A stretch of DNA of 64,000 bases, from the NCBI GenBank assembly GCA_045543495.1, contig JAZQMO010000053.1, positions 40,077 through 104,076 on the forward strand, read 5' to 3'. The notes under the pieces were generated by a model. The model was given only the letters and a program-made list of their open reading frames with translations. It was not told where the DNA came from and did not search any database. Position 1 is the first letter of the stretch, and every line of letters begins with the position of its first letter. Source of the stretch: RGIG5579 sp045543495. GTDB taxonomy: Bacteria; Bacillota; Clostridia; Oscillospirales; SIG627. A program made the translations under genes and the position numbers. Below, piece by piece: positions 7,475 to 15,970 of this stretch.

Positions 7475-8401
7475 TTAATCAAACAGGGGAGTGGAAAAAT
7501 ACCGCTCTGCCGTATCGGGGAGCACGGTGACCACGGTCTTTCCCTTTCCGAGCTTTTTGGCAAGGCGAATGGCCGCCGCCACATTGGTGCCGCTGGAAAT
7601 GCCGCACATAATGCCTTCCTTTCTTGCCAGATTCTTGGCGGTGGAAAGGGCCTCGTCATCTCCGATGATGCACACATCATCAATAATGGACTGATTCAAA
7701 ATATTGGGAATGACCCCGTCGCCGATTCCCATTTGAATGTGAGTGCCGATGGACCCACCGGATAAAATTGCGGCGTTTTCGGGCTCTGCCGCCCAAATGG
7801 TGATATCGGGATTGTTTTCCTTTAATACCTCACCGATTCCCGTAATGGTGCCGCCCGTTCCGATGCCGGAGCAAAATCCGTGAATGGGGGCGTTTACCTC
7901 ACGAAGGATCTCCCTTGCGGTCTGGTTGCGCTGAATGGCGGGATTGGCAGGATTTTCAAACTGCTGAGGAACGAAAACCTTGGCATTTTCCGCCTTCATT
8001 CTCAAAGCGGTGTTGAGACATTCCTCAATGCAAAGACCGATGTTTCCGTCATCGTGGATCAAAATGACCTCTGCACCGTAGTGCTCCACAAGCTTTCTTC
8101 TTTCAATGCTTACGGAATCGGGCATGATGATCTTGACCTTATAGCCCTTTACGGCGCCTACCAAAGCAAGGCCGATGCCCTGATTTCCGCTGGTCGGCTC
8201 CACAATGATGGAGTCGGGCTTCAAAAGTCCCTTTTCCTCGGCATCGCAGATCATATTATAGGCGGTTCTGGTTTTTATGGAGCCGCCCACATTCAGCCCC
8301 TCAAACTTAACCAGAATATCGGCACAGTTTTCGGGAACCATATGGCGCAAACGAATGATGGGGGTGTTTCCCATCGCATCTAAAATGGAATTACAAATCA
8401 T
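7475..8401 (-). CDS. Cysteine synthase family PLP enzyme (O-acetylserine sulfhydrylase-like)
   Basis: 308 residues, fold type II PLP enzyme. The PLP lysine is in LNVGGSIKTRTA (Lys43). The substrate loop is EPTSGNQGIGLA, the phosphate-binding loop GIGTGGTITGIGE, and the C-terminal loop GISSGTNVAAA. These are all CysK/CysM features, so it probably makes cysteine from O-acetylserine and sulfide. The residue after the PLP lysine is Thr where most CysK proteins have Asp (K-D-R). This is also seen in divergent members of the family, so a related beta-substitution reaction is possible. The start at 8401 follows GGAAGG. It has its own promoter. Confidence 0.85.
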   Translation of the reverse strand: MICNSILDAMGNTPIIRLRHMVPENCADILVKFEGLNVGGSIKTRTAYNMICDAEEKGLLKPDSIIVEPTSGNQGIGLALVGAVKGYKVKIIMPDSVSIERRKLVEHYGAEVILIHDDGNIGLCIEECLNTALRMKAENAKVFVPQQFENPANPAIQRNQTAREILREVNAPIHGFCSGIGTGGTITGIGEVLKENNPDITIWAAEPENAAILSGGSIGTHIQMGIGDGVIPNILNQSIIDDVCIIGDDEALSTAKNLARKEGIMCGISSGTNVAAAIRLAKKLGKGKTVVTVLPDTAERYFSTPLFD

Positions 8402-8432
8402 AAAAAAGTCCTTCCCAATCAATATCCAAATC

Positions 8433-8461
8433 AGTATATCACGCTTTTTGACCGATTGCAA
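8433..8461 (-). promoter_or_regulatory. Promoter of the cysteine synthase gene
   Basis: On the minus strand TTGCAA (8461-8456) and TATACT (8438-8433) are 17 bases apart, about 32 bases before the ATG. Confidence 0.7.
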
Positions 8462-8515
8462 CAAAAAAACAAGGAAATTCTCAATGATTTTTTTCCTTCG
8501 CTTCCCGATTTGGGA

Positions 8516-8544
8516 TTGACAAACATCCTTTCCGTTTGTATAAT
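8516..8544 (+). promoter_or_regulatory. Consensus promoter of the pfl operon
   Basis: TTGACA (8516-8521), exactly 17 bases, then TATAAT (8539-8544): a perfect primary sigma factor promoter. The predicted transcript start near 8551 is where the riboswitch begins. Confidence 0.9.
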
Positions 8545-8554
8545 AATATTGTCC

Positions 8555-8654
8555 TTGCGACTGACGGAACATAGATTACTATGAGGAAACAAGGATGCAT
8601 ATTGCCGACCGTCTGGGCATCCTACAAGTTAGGATGTCTTTTTGTTTTTTTAAT
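8555..8654 (+). ncRNA. ZTP (pfl-motif) riboswitch with terminator expression platform
   Basis: The leader contains the two conserved halves of the pfl motif: GCGACUGACGGAAC (about 8557-8570), then a P2-type hairpin, and GCCGACCGUCUGGGCAUCC (about 8604-8622). The 3' CUGGGCA half merges into a terminator, CATCCTA (8618-8624) pairing with TAGGATG (8630-8636) followed by a T-rich tract. The class binds ZTP/ZMP, the alarmone of low 10-formyl-tetrahydrofolate. Binding should prevent the terminator, turning on pflB-pflA, whose formate product feeds formyl-folate synthesis. The assignment is by recognition of the motif. Confidence 0.9.
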
Positions 8655-8681
8655 TTTGCAAATGTATGGAGGAACAAGAGA

Positions 8682-10901
8682 ATGTGGCACGGATTTCGTG
8701 AAGGAAAGTGGCAAACAGAAATCAATTTGAGAGATTTTATTATTCAAAACTATACTCCTTATGAGGGGGACGCCTCCTTTTTGAAGAGTACCACCGCCCG
8801 CACCGATTCGGTCAGAAAAGAGTATGAGCGTCTTTTGGCTCTGGAAAACGAAAAGGGCGGGGTTCTTGATGTGGATACCACCCGTGTCTCCTCGCTTCTC
8901 ACCTTTGAGCCCGGCTACCTGAAAAAAGGGGAGGATCTGATCGTCGGTCTTCAGACCGATCAGCCCTTGAAGCGTGCAGTGAACCCCTTTGCAGGCTATC
9001 GCAATGCGGTTCAGGCTTGCCGTGCCTACGGGTATGAGATCGGCGAGAGCATTCAAAACGAATTCAAATACCGCACCACCCATAATACGGGCGTGTTCCG
9101 TGTATATACAGACACGATGAAGAAGGCCCGCCACGCAGGTGTTCTCACCGGCCTTCCCGATGCTTACGCCCGAGGCAGAATCATCGGTGACTACCGCCGC
9201 ATCGCTCTCTACGGTATGAAATATCTGATCGAGGAGCGTAAAAAGGATAAGGCAAGGATCTCCGAGCGTGAAATGACCCCCGAGACCATTCATCTCGTGG
9301 AGGATCTGGAGCGCCAGATAGAGTTTATGAATCAGCTGGTTACCATGGCCCAGTCCTACGGCTACGATATCACCGTGCCCGCCCGCAACGCCCGAGAGGC
9401 CATTCAATGGCTGTATTTCGGTTATCTCGGTGCCGTGAAGGAGCAGAACGGTGCGGCCAACAGCATCGGTAGAATTTCCGCCTTCCTTGATATTTACATT
9501 GAAAGAGACTTGAAGGAAGGGGTTTTGACGGAAGAGGAAGCACAGGAGCTGATCGACGATCTGGTTTTGAAAATGCGATTGGTCCGTCACCTTCGCACCC
9601 CCGAATACAACGAGCTCTTTGCCGGAGATCCCGTTTGGGTCACTCTGTCCTTGGCGGGAATGACCGAGGACGGAAAAAGCCTTGTTACCAAGACCTGCTA
9701 TCGCTTCCTGCAGACTCTTTACAATCTCGGACCCAGCGCCGAGCCCAACATTACCGTTCTTTGGTCGGAAAAGCTTCCCGATCCCTTCAAGGAATTTTGC
9801 TGCAAGGTCTCCATTGATACAGATTCCATTCAGTATGAAAACGATGAGGTCATGCGTAAGGACTTCGGGGATGATTATTCCATTGCTTGCTGCGTTTCCG
9901 CTATGAAAACGGGCAAGCAAATGCAGTTCTTCGGTGCAAGATGCAATCTTGCCAAGGTGCTTTTGATGGCCCTCAACGGCGGTAAGGATGAGATCCACGG
10001 AGAGCAGATCGCCCCCGAGGGTGAGGTGTTCCCCGAGGAGGTGCTTTCCTACGATAAGGTGCTCGCTGCCTTCAAGAAATATGCCTCCTGGATGGCAAAG
10101 CTCTATGTGAATACCATGAATGTAATTCATTATATGCACGATCGCTACGCCTATGAAAGATTGATGATGAGCCTTCACGATCCCGAGCCCGAGAGACTTA
10201 TGGCCTTCGGCATCAGTGGCTTTTCCGTGTTGGCTGACAGTCTCAGTGCCATTCGCTATGCTTCGGTGACCCCCGTTCGGGATGAAAGAGGCCTGATCGT
10301 GGATTTCAAGGTGGAAGGTGATTTCCCCAAATACGGAAATGATGATGACCGTGTGGATGAGATCGCTTCTTGGATCTCCGAGTTCTTCTATCACGAGCTT
10401 TGCAAAACGCCTTGCTACCGTGGTGCTAAGCATACTCTGTCCATTCTCACCATTACCTCCAATGTGGTTTACGGTCAGAAAACAGGTGCCACCCCCGATG
10501 GCAGAAAGAAGGGCGAGCCCTTTGCCCCCGGTGCCCATCCCATGCACGGCAGAGATATGGAGGGAGCTTTGGCCTCTTTGAATTCCGTTGCCAAGATCGG
10601 CTACGATTGCTGTCAGGACGGCATTTCCAACACCTTCACCATTACCCCCACCGCTCTGGGTGCGGATGATGCGGGAAGAATTCAGAATCTCAAGCAGGTT
10701 TTGGATGGATATTTTAAGCAGAATGCGCACCATTTGAATGTCAATGTACTAAACCGTCAAAAGCTTGTGGACGCCATGGAAAATCCTCAGCTTTATCCCT
10801 CTCTCACCATCCGTGTCAGCGGATATGCGGTGAATTTCAATAAGCTTTCCAAGGATAAGCAAAAAGAAGTGATCGCAAGAACCTTCCACGAGAAGTTTTA
10901 A
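8682..10901 (+). CDS. pflB: Formate C-acetyltransferase (pyruvate formate-lyase)
   Basis: 739 residues, the usual PflB length. It splits pyruvate and CoA into acetyl-CoA and formate by a glycyl radical mechanism in the anaerobic cytoplasm. The adjacent active-site cysteines are in SIACCVSAMKTG (Cys403-Cys404), and the radical glycine is Gly714 in the C-terminal RVSGYAV. The ATG at 8682 was chosen because GGAGG lies nine bases upstream; an upstream in-frame ATG at 8595 lies inside the riboswitch and cannot be used. The TAA stop overlaps the pflA start by one base. Control is by the ZTP riboswitch. Confidence 0.97.
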   Translation: MWHGFREGKWQTEINLRDFIIQNYTPYEGDASFLKSTTARTDSVRKEYERLLALENEKGGVLDVDTTRVSSLLTFEPGYLKKGEDLIVGLQTDQPLKRAVNPFAGYRNAVQACRAYGYEIGESIQNEFKYRTTHNTGVFRVYTDTMKKARHAGVLTGLPDAYARGRIIGDYRRIALYGMKYLIEERKKDKARISEREMTPETIHLVEDLERQIEFMNQLVTMAQSYGYDITVPARNAREAIQWLYFGYLGAVKEQNGAANSIGRISAFLDIYIERDLKEGVLTEEEAQELIDDLVLKMRLVRHLRTPEYNELFAGDPVWVTLSLAGMTEDGKSLVTKTCYRFLQTLYNLGPSAEPNITVLWSEKLPDPFKEFCCKVSIDTDSIQYENDEVMRKDFGDDYSIACCVSAMKTGKQMQFFGARCNLAKVLLMALNGGKDEIHGEQIAPEGEVFPEEVLSYDKVLAAFKKYASWMAKLYVNTMNVIHYMHDRYAYERLMMSLHDPEPERLMAFGISGFSVLADSLSAIRYASVTPVRDERGLIVDFKVEGDFPKYGNDDDRVDEIASWISEFFYHELCKTPCYRGAKHTLSILTITSNVVYGQKTGATPDGRKKGEPFAPGAHPMHGRDMEGALASLNSVAKIGYDCCQDGISNTFTITPTALGADDAGRIQNLKQVLDGYFKQNAHHLNVNVLNRQKLVDAMENPQLYPSLTIRVSGYAVNFNKLSKDKQKEVIARTFHEKF

Positions 10902-11617
10902 TGGAGGGCTTTCTTCATTCCTTTGAGAGCCTTGCCGCCGTGGATGGGGAAGGACTGCGGGTTGCCGCCTTTTTGGCGGGCTGCCCCCTGCGATGCGTGT
11001 TCTGTCACAATCCCGATACCTGGCAGCAAGGAGAAAAGAGGATCGGTGCGGCCTCTCTTGCCCAAAAAATCAGCCGTTATCAGCCCTATTTCGGCGCAAA
11101 CGGCGGCGTTACCTTCAGCGGCGGAGAGCCCCTTTTGCAGGCAGAGTTTCTTCTGGAGGTCATCTCCCATCTGAAGCAAATGAAGATCGGCTACGTGGTG
11201 GATACCTCGGGCTTTGTCCCCCTAACGCCTGCCGTAAAAGAGGTTTTGTCAGGGGCTCAGCAGGTTCTTTTGGATCTGAAATTTTGGGATGATGCTTCAT
11301 ACCGAGCCTATACGGGGGTGTCCATTGCGCCTACCCTTGAAACCCTTTCGTTTTTAGAAAGCATCGGAAAAAGCACTCGAATCCGAACCGTGGTGATTCC
11401 CGGGCTCAATGACTCCGTCGCGATCCTTTCCCGCTATCTTCCCCTTGTGAAGGGGATCGGATGTATCAAAAGCTATGAGCTTTTGCCGTTTCACACAATG
11501 GGCTTCTTTAAGTATGAGGAGCTGGGAGTTTCCAATCCCTTAAAATCAACTCCTGCTCTGGAGCCCGCAGTCAAGGACAGACTGCAAGCTTTTATGGATC
11601 AGAATCTCGCAATATAA
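10901..11617 (+). CDS. pflA: Pyruvate formate-lyase activating enzyme
   Basis: 238 residues, a radical SAM enzyme. The CxxxCxxC cluster motif is in GCPLRCVFCHNPDTW near the N-terminus. TFSGGEPLLQ is the SAM-contacting GGE motif. It abstracts hydrogen from the Pfl glycine, using a [4Fe-4S] cluster. TAATG coupling with pflB makes co-translation likely. A long perfect hairpin terminator follows at once. Confidence 0.96.
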   Translation: MEGFLHSFESLAAVDGEGLRVAAFLAGCPLRCVFCHNPDTWQQGEKRIGAASLAQKISRYQPYFGANGGVTFSGGEPLLQAEFLLEVISHLKQMKIGYVVDTSGFVPLTPAVKEVLSGAQQVLLDLKFWDDASYRAYTGVSIAPTLETLSFLESIGKSTRIRTVVIPGLNDSVAILSRYLPLVKGIGCIKSYELLPFHTMGFFKYEELGVSNPLKSTPALEPAVKDRLQAFMDQNLAI

Positions 11618-11657
11618 AAATTTCCCTGTGATCTTGTATCACAGGGAAATTTTTTTT
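11616..11657. terminator. Strong bidirectional terminator
   Basis: The stem TTTCCCTGTGAT/ATCACAGGGAAA has an A run on the left and T8 on the right, between convergent pflA and the HAD phosphatase gene. Confidence 0.92.
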
Positions 11658-12261
11658 ACAGAGCCTTTTCAATGGCCGCCAGAAGATCATCATACGCTTC
11701 AAAGGCGGGAAGATCGGGATAATCCTTTTTAATGGCCTCGGTGCTGCGGAATAAAAAGCCTGCCTTGCTGTTGAGGATCATACCCAGATCATTGTAGCTG
11801 TCCCCGGCGCAAATGGTATCAAAGCCCATGGATTGCAGAGCCTTCACCGTGGTGAATTTGCTCTTTTCACATCTCATTTTGTAATCGGTGATCTCGCCGT
11901 TGTCTCCCACTACAAGGGTGTTGCAGAAAATGGTGGGGAAGCCAAGCTTTTCCATCAGGGGAGCGGCAAACTGAGTGAAGGTGTCGCTGACGATGATCAC
12001 CTGAGTCAATTTGCGAAGGCGATCCAAAAATTCCTTTGCTCCGGGCATGGGATCGATCTTGGCAATGGTCTCGTGGATCTCCTTCAGGCCGAGTCCCTTC
12101 TCCCTGAGAATGTTCAGTCTGTATTTCATCAATTTGTCATAATCGGGCTCTTCACGGGTGGTGATCTTCAATTCGGGAATTCCGCTTGCCTCGGCAAAGG
12201 CGATCCAGATTTCGGGCACCAAAACGCCTTCAAGATCAAGGCATACAACATTCATATTCAT
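11656..12261 (-). CDS. thrH: HAD-family phosphoserine phosphatase / homoserine phosphotransferase (ThrH-like)
   Basis: 201 residues. HAD motif I is present as CLDLEGVLVPE, where the first Asp is the nucleophile and the usual second Asp is Glu, the ThrH hallmark. Motif II is VSDTF and motif III/IV AGDSYNDLGM. ThrH of Pseudomonas dephosphorylates phosphoserine and can pass the phosphate to homoserine. A role in serine formation is therefore likely, close to the cysteine synthase gene in function though not in the same operon. The start at 12261 (MNMNVVCLD) follows GGAGG at five bases. An upstream GTG overlaps that site and was rejected. Confidence 0.88.
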   Translation of the reverse strand: MNMNVVCLDLEGVLVPEIWIAFAEASGIPELKITTREEPDYDKLMKYRLNILREKGLGLKEIHETIAKIDPMPGAKEFLDRLRKLTQVIIVSDTFTQFAAPLMEKLGFPTIFCNTLVVGDNGEITDYKMRCEKSKFTTVKALQSMGFDTICAGDSYNDLGMILNSKAGFLFRSTEAIKKDYPDLPAFEAYDDLLAAIEKAL

Positions 12262-12411
12262 ACGAACCTCCACAATGCATATTCAATGGAAACTATTATA
12301 TCTTATGTATGAGAAAAATTCAAGACGATTTCAAAAAAAGCTTTGGATCCTGCAAAATTTGACTCCGTTTTTGTAAGAAAATTTGTTTTGCCTTCACCAA
12401 ATCTTCAAATT

Positions 12412-12430
12412 TGATTGATAAAATCAATCA
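12412..12430 (+). promoter_or_regulatory. Leader inverted repeat before the VTC operon
   Basis: TGATTGA (12412-12418) and TCAATCA (12424-12430) form a perfect 7-bp inverted repeat with a five-base loop, six bases before the GGAGG of the next gene. It may be an operator or a translation-modulating hairpin. No clear promoter is seen between 12262 and 12411. Confidence 0.45.
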
Positions 12431-12448
12431 GGATTGGAGGATGGCCGA

Positions 12449-13147
12449 TTGAAACATGTATTTTCCCGTTATGAAATCAAATTCTTAATGGATACGTCTA
12501 CCAAACAACGCATATTAGATCGGATCGGAGAGGGGCTAACACTCGATTCTTATGGGGAATCCACCGTCAGAAATCTGTATTACGATACCCCCGATTACCG
12601 ATTGATCAGGCGCTCGCTGGAAAAGCCCGTTTACAAAGAAAAGCTCCGCATCCGAAGCTATCAAAAGGCCCTTGCGGAGGAAAAGGTATTTGTGGAATTA
12701 AAGAAAAAATACCGTGGAATCGTGTATAAAAGAAGAGCCTTACTTCCTTCCCGAGAGGCAATGGCGTTTGCTTCGGGCGGTGTGCTTTCTCATCCGCTGA
12801 CCCAAATCGAAAAAGAGATCGCATATTTTGCAGCCTACTACGGCTCTTTGTCGCCCAAGGTCTTTTTGTCTTACGACAGACAGGCCTATTTCCACGCCTC
12901 GGATCCCAATTTCAGGCTTACCTTTGACCGCAATATTCTCTTTCGCACCACAGAGCTTGATTTGGGAAGGGAGGTATGGGGAACCCCCATTCTCGGGGAG
13001 GATCAGGTTTTGATGGAAATTAAGTGTGCAGGGGGGATCCCACTTTGGATGGTATCGATCCTTTCGGAGGAAAAACTTTATAAAACCTCGTTTTCCAAAT
13101 ACGGTACGGTGTACCGAGATCATATCTTATCGGAAAGGAATTTGTAA
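12449..13147 (+). CDS. VTC-domain polyphosphate polymerase-like protein
   Basis: 232 residues from TTG at 12449, chosen because GGAGG lies eight bases upstream; the ATG at 12441 is followed at once by a stop. The tunnel-fold VTC domain is recognised from RYEIKFLMD at the N-terminus, TVRNLYYDTPDYRLIRRS, KEKLRIRSY, FVELKKKYRGIVYKRR and the C-terminal LMEIKCAGGIPLWM. These supply the basic and acidic residues of the triphosphate tunnel metalloenzymes. Yeast VTC4 makes polyphosphate from ATP. Bacterial copies travel with DUF4956, as here. The activity is inferred. Confidence 0.85.
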   Translation: MKHVFSRYEIKFLMDTSTKQRILDRIGEGLTLDSYGESTVRNLYYDTPDYRLIRRSLEKPVYKEKLRIRSYQKALAEEKVFVELKKKYRGIVYKRRALLPSREAMAFASGGVLSHPLTQIEKEIAYFAAYYGSLSPKVFLSYDRQAYFHASDPNFRLTFDRNILFRTTELDLGREVWGTPILGEDQVLMEIKCAGGIPLWMVSILSEEKLYKTSFSKYGTVYRDHILSERNL

Positions 13148-13148
13148 T

Positions 13149-13844
13149 ATGGAACAATCAATCTTCGCAGGCCTCTTTGACGGAGCGGGAGTTACAACCG
13201 TATCCGTCACGGATTTTCTTTTGTGTGTGGCCGCATCTCTTGTCGGTGGCGTGATCTTGGCATTGGCCTTTTCCTTTCGCACCCGCACGGGAAAGAGCTT
13301 TTTTCTGACCTTATCCCTTCTTCCCGCCGTCGTTTGTGTGGTCATTATGATGGTCAACGGAAACGTGGGAACGGGCGTTGCCGTAGCGGGGGCCTTCAGC
13401 CTTGTGCGTTTCCGCTCCGTGCCGGGCTCGGGAAAGGAGATCACCGCCCTGTTTATTGCCATGGCCTCGGGCCTTGTTGCGGGAATGGGCTACCTATCCT
13501 ACTCCCTCCTGTTTTCCGTTTTGATGGCGCTTCTTTTGTTTTTTGGAAGCCTTGTTTTATCCTCCCGAAAGCTTGGGAGAGAGGGATATAAGAGCCTTCG
13601 GATCACGGTTCCCGAGGATCTGAATCCTTCGGGTGTCTTTGACGATATTTTGGAAAAATTCACCTCCTCTTATGAGCTGGTTCGCATCAAAAGCACCAAT
13701 TTGGGCAGTATGTTCCGTCTTCATTATGAGATCCGAATGAAGGATTCCTCCCGCTTTAAGGAGATGCTGGATGAGATCCGTTGCCGCAACGGTAATCTTG
13801 AGGTTATGCTGAGTGAGATCGAAGGGGAGAAAACGGAGCTGTAA
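13149..13844 (+). CDS. DUF4956 domain membrane protein
   Basis: 231 residues. Four membrane helices fill about residues 20-140, with the family block AGAFSLVRFRSVPGSGKEITALFIAMASGLVAG in and before the third and fourth helices. The C-terminal third is a soluble alpha/beta tail (SLRITVPEDLNPSGVF onward). It starts two bases after the VTC gene stop. DUF4956 proteins are a regular partner of VTC-domain proteins and may form a channel or anchor, but no function is established. Confidence 0.85.
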   Translation: MEQSIFAGLFDGAGVTTVSVTDFLLCVAASLVGGVILALAFSFRTRTGKSFFLTLSLLPAVVCVVIMMVNGNVGTGVAVAGAFSLVRFRSVPGSGKEITALFIAMASGLVAGMGYLSYSLLFSVLMALLLFFGSLVLSSRKLGREGYKSLRITVPEDLNPSGVFDDILEKFTSSYELVRIKSTNLGSMFRLHYEIRMKDSSRFKEMLDEIRCRNGNLEVMLSEIEGEKTEL

Positions 13845-13845
13845 T

Positions 13846-15633
13846 ATGAAACAATATCAGATCATTGCCTTGGCCTTGTTTTTTTCCGTTCTGCTTTGTG
13901 CTTGCGCTCTGCCCGCTCCGGAGCCCGTCACAAGCGGTATTCAGGATAGCGTCAAGGAGTCTGCGGAAATTGAATTGAAGGAAAGCTATTTTACCGATCG
14001 GGATCTGAATCCCGAATACAGCGAAGCCGAGGCCGTTCCAATTCTGTTGAAGGGCGATTCTGCCACATCCTCCCACAGCGGTGTTCAAATCAAGGATCAA
14101 ACGGTTACCATTTGCGAGGACGGCGTGTATCTTATCTCGGGAAATTTGACCGATGGTACTCTTGTTGTCAATACGGATAATACCAAAAAAACAACCCTTA
14201 TTTTCGATTCTGTTGCCATTGAAAGCAGCAGCACCGCCCCCCTTTGTATTCTCTCCTCCGAGAAGGTCTTTTTAGTTTTGAAGGAGGGGAGCGAGAATTC
14301 TCTTGTTGCGGGTGATGCTTTTCAAGATCCTGAAAATGTGGGGATCGACGGAGCAATTTTTTCCAAGGAGGATCTGACCCTGAGCGGGGAAGGAAAGCTT
14401 GTGATCGAAAGTCCTGCAGGCCACGGCGTGGTGTGCAAGGATTCTCTTCGCATCACAGGCGGGGAATATGAGATTACCGCCGCTTCCCACGGCATCAGCG
14501 CCAACGATGAGATCAGTATTCAAAGCGCTACCTTTTCCATTACGGCAGGCAAGGACGGGATGCAGTGCGAAAATACCGAGGATGCAACCCGAGGATTCGT
14601 TCATTTGGAAAGCGGAAGCTTTCATATTGAAAGCGAAGGGGATGGGATCAGTGCCTCCTCCTACCTTCAGATCCTGAATGGAGAATATGATCTTTTGTGC
14701 GGCGGCGGTAGCGAAAACGCTCAGCATAGCACCTCCGACCGTTGGGGTGACTTTATGCAAGGCGGCCGCCCCGGCGGGATGATGAAGCCGGGCGGTAACC
14801 GTTCAATGAGCTACACCGCCACCGCCTCCTCTACGGAGGACAGCACCAGCATCAAGGGCCTGAAGGCCGATGGCAAGATGCTTCTTTGCGGTGGAAAAAT
14901 TACCGTTAACAGTGCTGACGATTCCGTTCACGCAGGCGGGGAGATCCTTCTCTCGGGTGGAGAATTTACCCTTATCACGGGAGATGACGGCATCCATTCC
15001 GATACCTCCCTTGAAATCACAGGGGGAGAGATCACCATTACAAAATCCTATGAGGGACTTGAGGCCTTGAATATTACCGTCTCGGGCGGCAAGATCCATC
15101 TTGCGGCAACGGATGACGGCATCAACGCCGCAGGCGGCACGGATCAAAGCGGCTTCGGCGGCCCCCGTGGTCAGGATCGCTTCGGTGGCGGGCCCTCAGC
15201 CTCCTCCAAGGGCTCCGTTGTTATTTCCGGCGGTCAAATTTATCTTCAAGCCTCGGGAGACGGCATCGATGCCAACGGCAGTATTTTGATCCAAGGCGGC
15301 GAAACCGTAGTCTGCGGCCCCAATCAGGGAGATACCGCAACGCTGGATTACGATACCACCGCCACCATAGAGGGCGGCATCTTCATCGGCACGGGAGCTT
15401 CGGGGATGGCCCAAAGCTTTTCCGATGCAAAACAGGGCGTGGTGGCTCTGCGTGTAGGAACGCAAAGGGCAAAGACCGCTCTGTCTTTTACGGATGAAAG
15501 CGGAAAGACGATCCTTTCCTGCACACCGGAGCTTGACTATTCCGTAGTGATCCTATCATCCCCTGATTTGGAAAAGGGAAAGAGCGGTATTCTCAAGATC
15601 GGCGATCTGGAAGAGAAGGTCGAGATCAATTAA
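13846..15633 (+). CDS. Secreted lipoprotein with carbohydrate-binding DUF4353-type beta-helix repeats
   Basis: 595 residues. A lipoprotein signal (MKQYQIIALALFFSVLLCAC) places it on the outer face of the membrane. The body is a chain of about 20-residue repeats of the kind ITGGEYEITAASHGISA, which predict a right-handed beta-helix typical of DUF4353. Two Gly-rich inserts (about residues 305-320 and 438-455) interrupt it. It follows the DUF4956 gene by one base and is the third gene of the VTC cluster. A CotH kinase gene, often found in such clusters, is absent. It may bind polysaccharide or polyphosphate outside the cell, by inference only. Confidence 0.82.
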   Translation: MKQYQIIALALFFSVLLCACALPAPEPVTSGIQDSVKESAEIELKESYFTDRDLNPEYSEAEAVPILLKGDSATSSHSGVQIKDQTVTICEDGVYLISGNLTDGTLVVNTDNTKKTTLIFDSVAIESSSTAPLCILSSEKVFLVLKEGSENSLVAGDAFQDPENVGIDGAIFSKEDLTLSGEGKLVIESPAGHGVVCKDSLRITGGEYEITAASHGISANDEISIQSATFSITAGKDGMQCENTEDATRGFVHLESGSFHIESEGDGISASSYLQILNGEYDLLCGGGSENAQHSTSDRWGDFMQGGRPGGMMKPGGNRSMSYTATASSTEDSTSIKGLKADGKMLLCGGKITVNSADDSVHAGGEILLSGGEFTLITGDDGIHSDTSLEITGGEITITKSYEGLEALNITVSGGKIHLAATDDGINAAGGTDQSGFGGPRGQDRFGGGPSASSKGSVVISGGQIYLQASGDGIDANGSILIQGGETVVCGPNQGDTATLDYDTTATIEGGIFIGTGASGMAQSFSDAKQGVVALRVGTQRAKTALSFTDESGKTILSCTPELDYSVVILSSPDLEKGKSGILKIGDLEEKVEIN

Positions 15634-15635
15634 AA

Positions 15636-15675
15636 TAAGCACCGTCCATCGGGATTACCCGTTGACGGTGCTTTT
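15636..15675. terminator. Bidirectional terminator after the VTC cluster
   Basis: The perfect stem AAGCACCGTC/GACGGTGCTT (15637-15646 with 15664-15673) ends in T4 on the plus strand and is preceded by A-rich sequence. Confidence 0.8.
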
Positions 15676-15678
15676 CCT

Positions 15679-15969
15679 TCAATCGGCAAATCTGCCTCGG
15701 TATTCCTCCTTGAGGATCGCTTCCATTTCCTCGGGGCTCTCCTTGCACCCACCTGCAAGCCACAGCTTGATGATGGCATTGAATCCGTTGCGGAAGAATT
15801 CAATATGATACTGAATGTTTTTTTCGATCTTTTCCTTCTCCGCTCGCTTTTGATCGTATATGCTCACAAGCTGACGGTCGTCATACAGGAGCTTGAAATA
15901 AAGTTTGTAAAACAGTTGATTTTCCTTAATGTGAGTAAACATTTTCAAGGCGCCCGTTTGCTCGTTCAT
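15679..15969 (-). pseudogene. Remnant of a TetR/AcrR regulator: C-terminal domain only, HTH missing
   Basis: 96 residues. The sequence from HIKENQLFYKLYFKL to AIIKLWLAGGCKESPEEMEAIL resembles the C-terminal ligand-binding half of TetR regulators of the DhaS/TetR_C_33 kind. The DNA-binding N-terminal half is absent. The open frame begins one base after the CoA-transferase stop, so the missing part appears to have been deleted when the two were joined. It still has a start codon and may be translated by coupling. It could be a free-standing regulator-like protein, but decay is simpler. The family call rests on pattern recognition. Confidence 0.6.
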
Positions 15970-15970
15970 A

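Noticed and set aside
8595..8681. Upstream in-frame start for pflB
   Set aside because: It lies inside the ZTP aptamer and its terminator. GGAGG marks the start at 8682.
8622..10733. A 703-codon open frame antisense to pflB
   Set aside because: It mirrors the codon bias of pflB, has no family features and overlaps a certain gene along its whole length.
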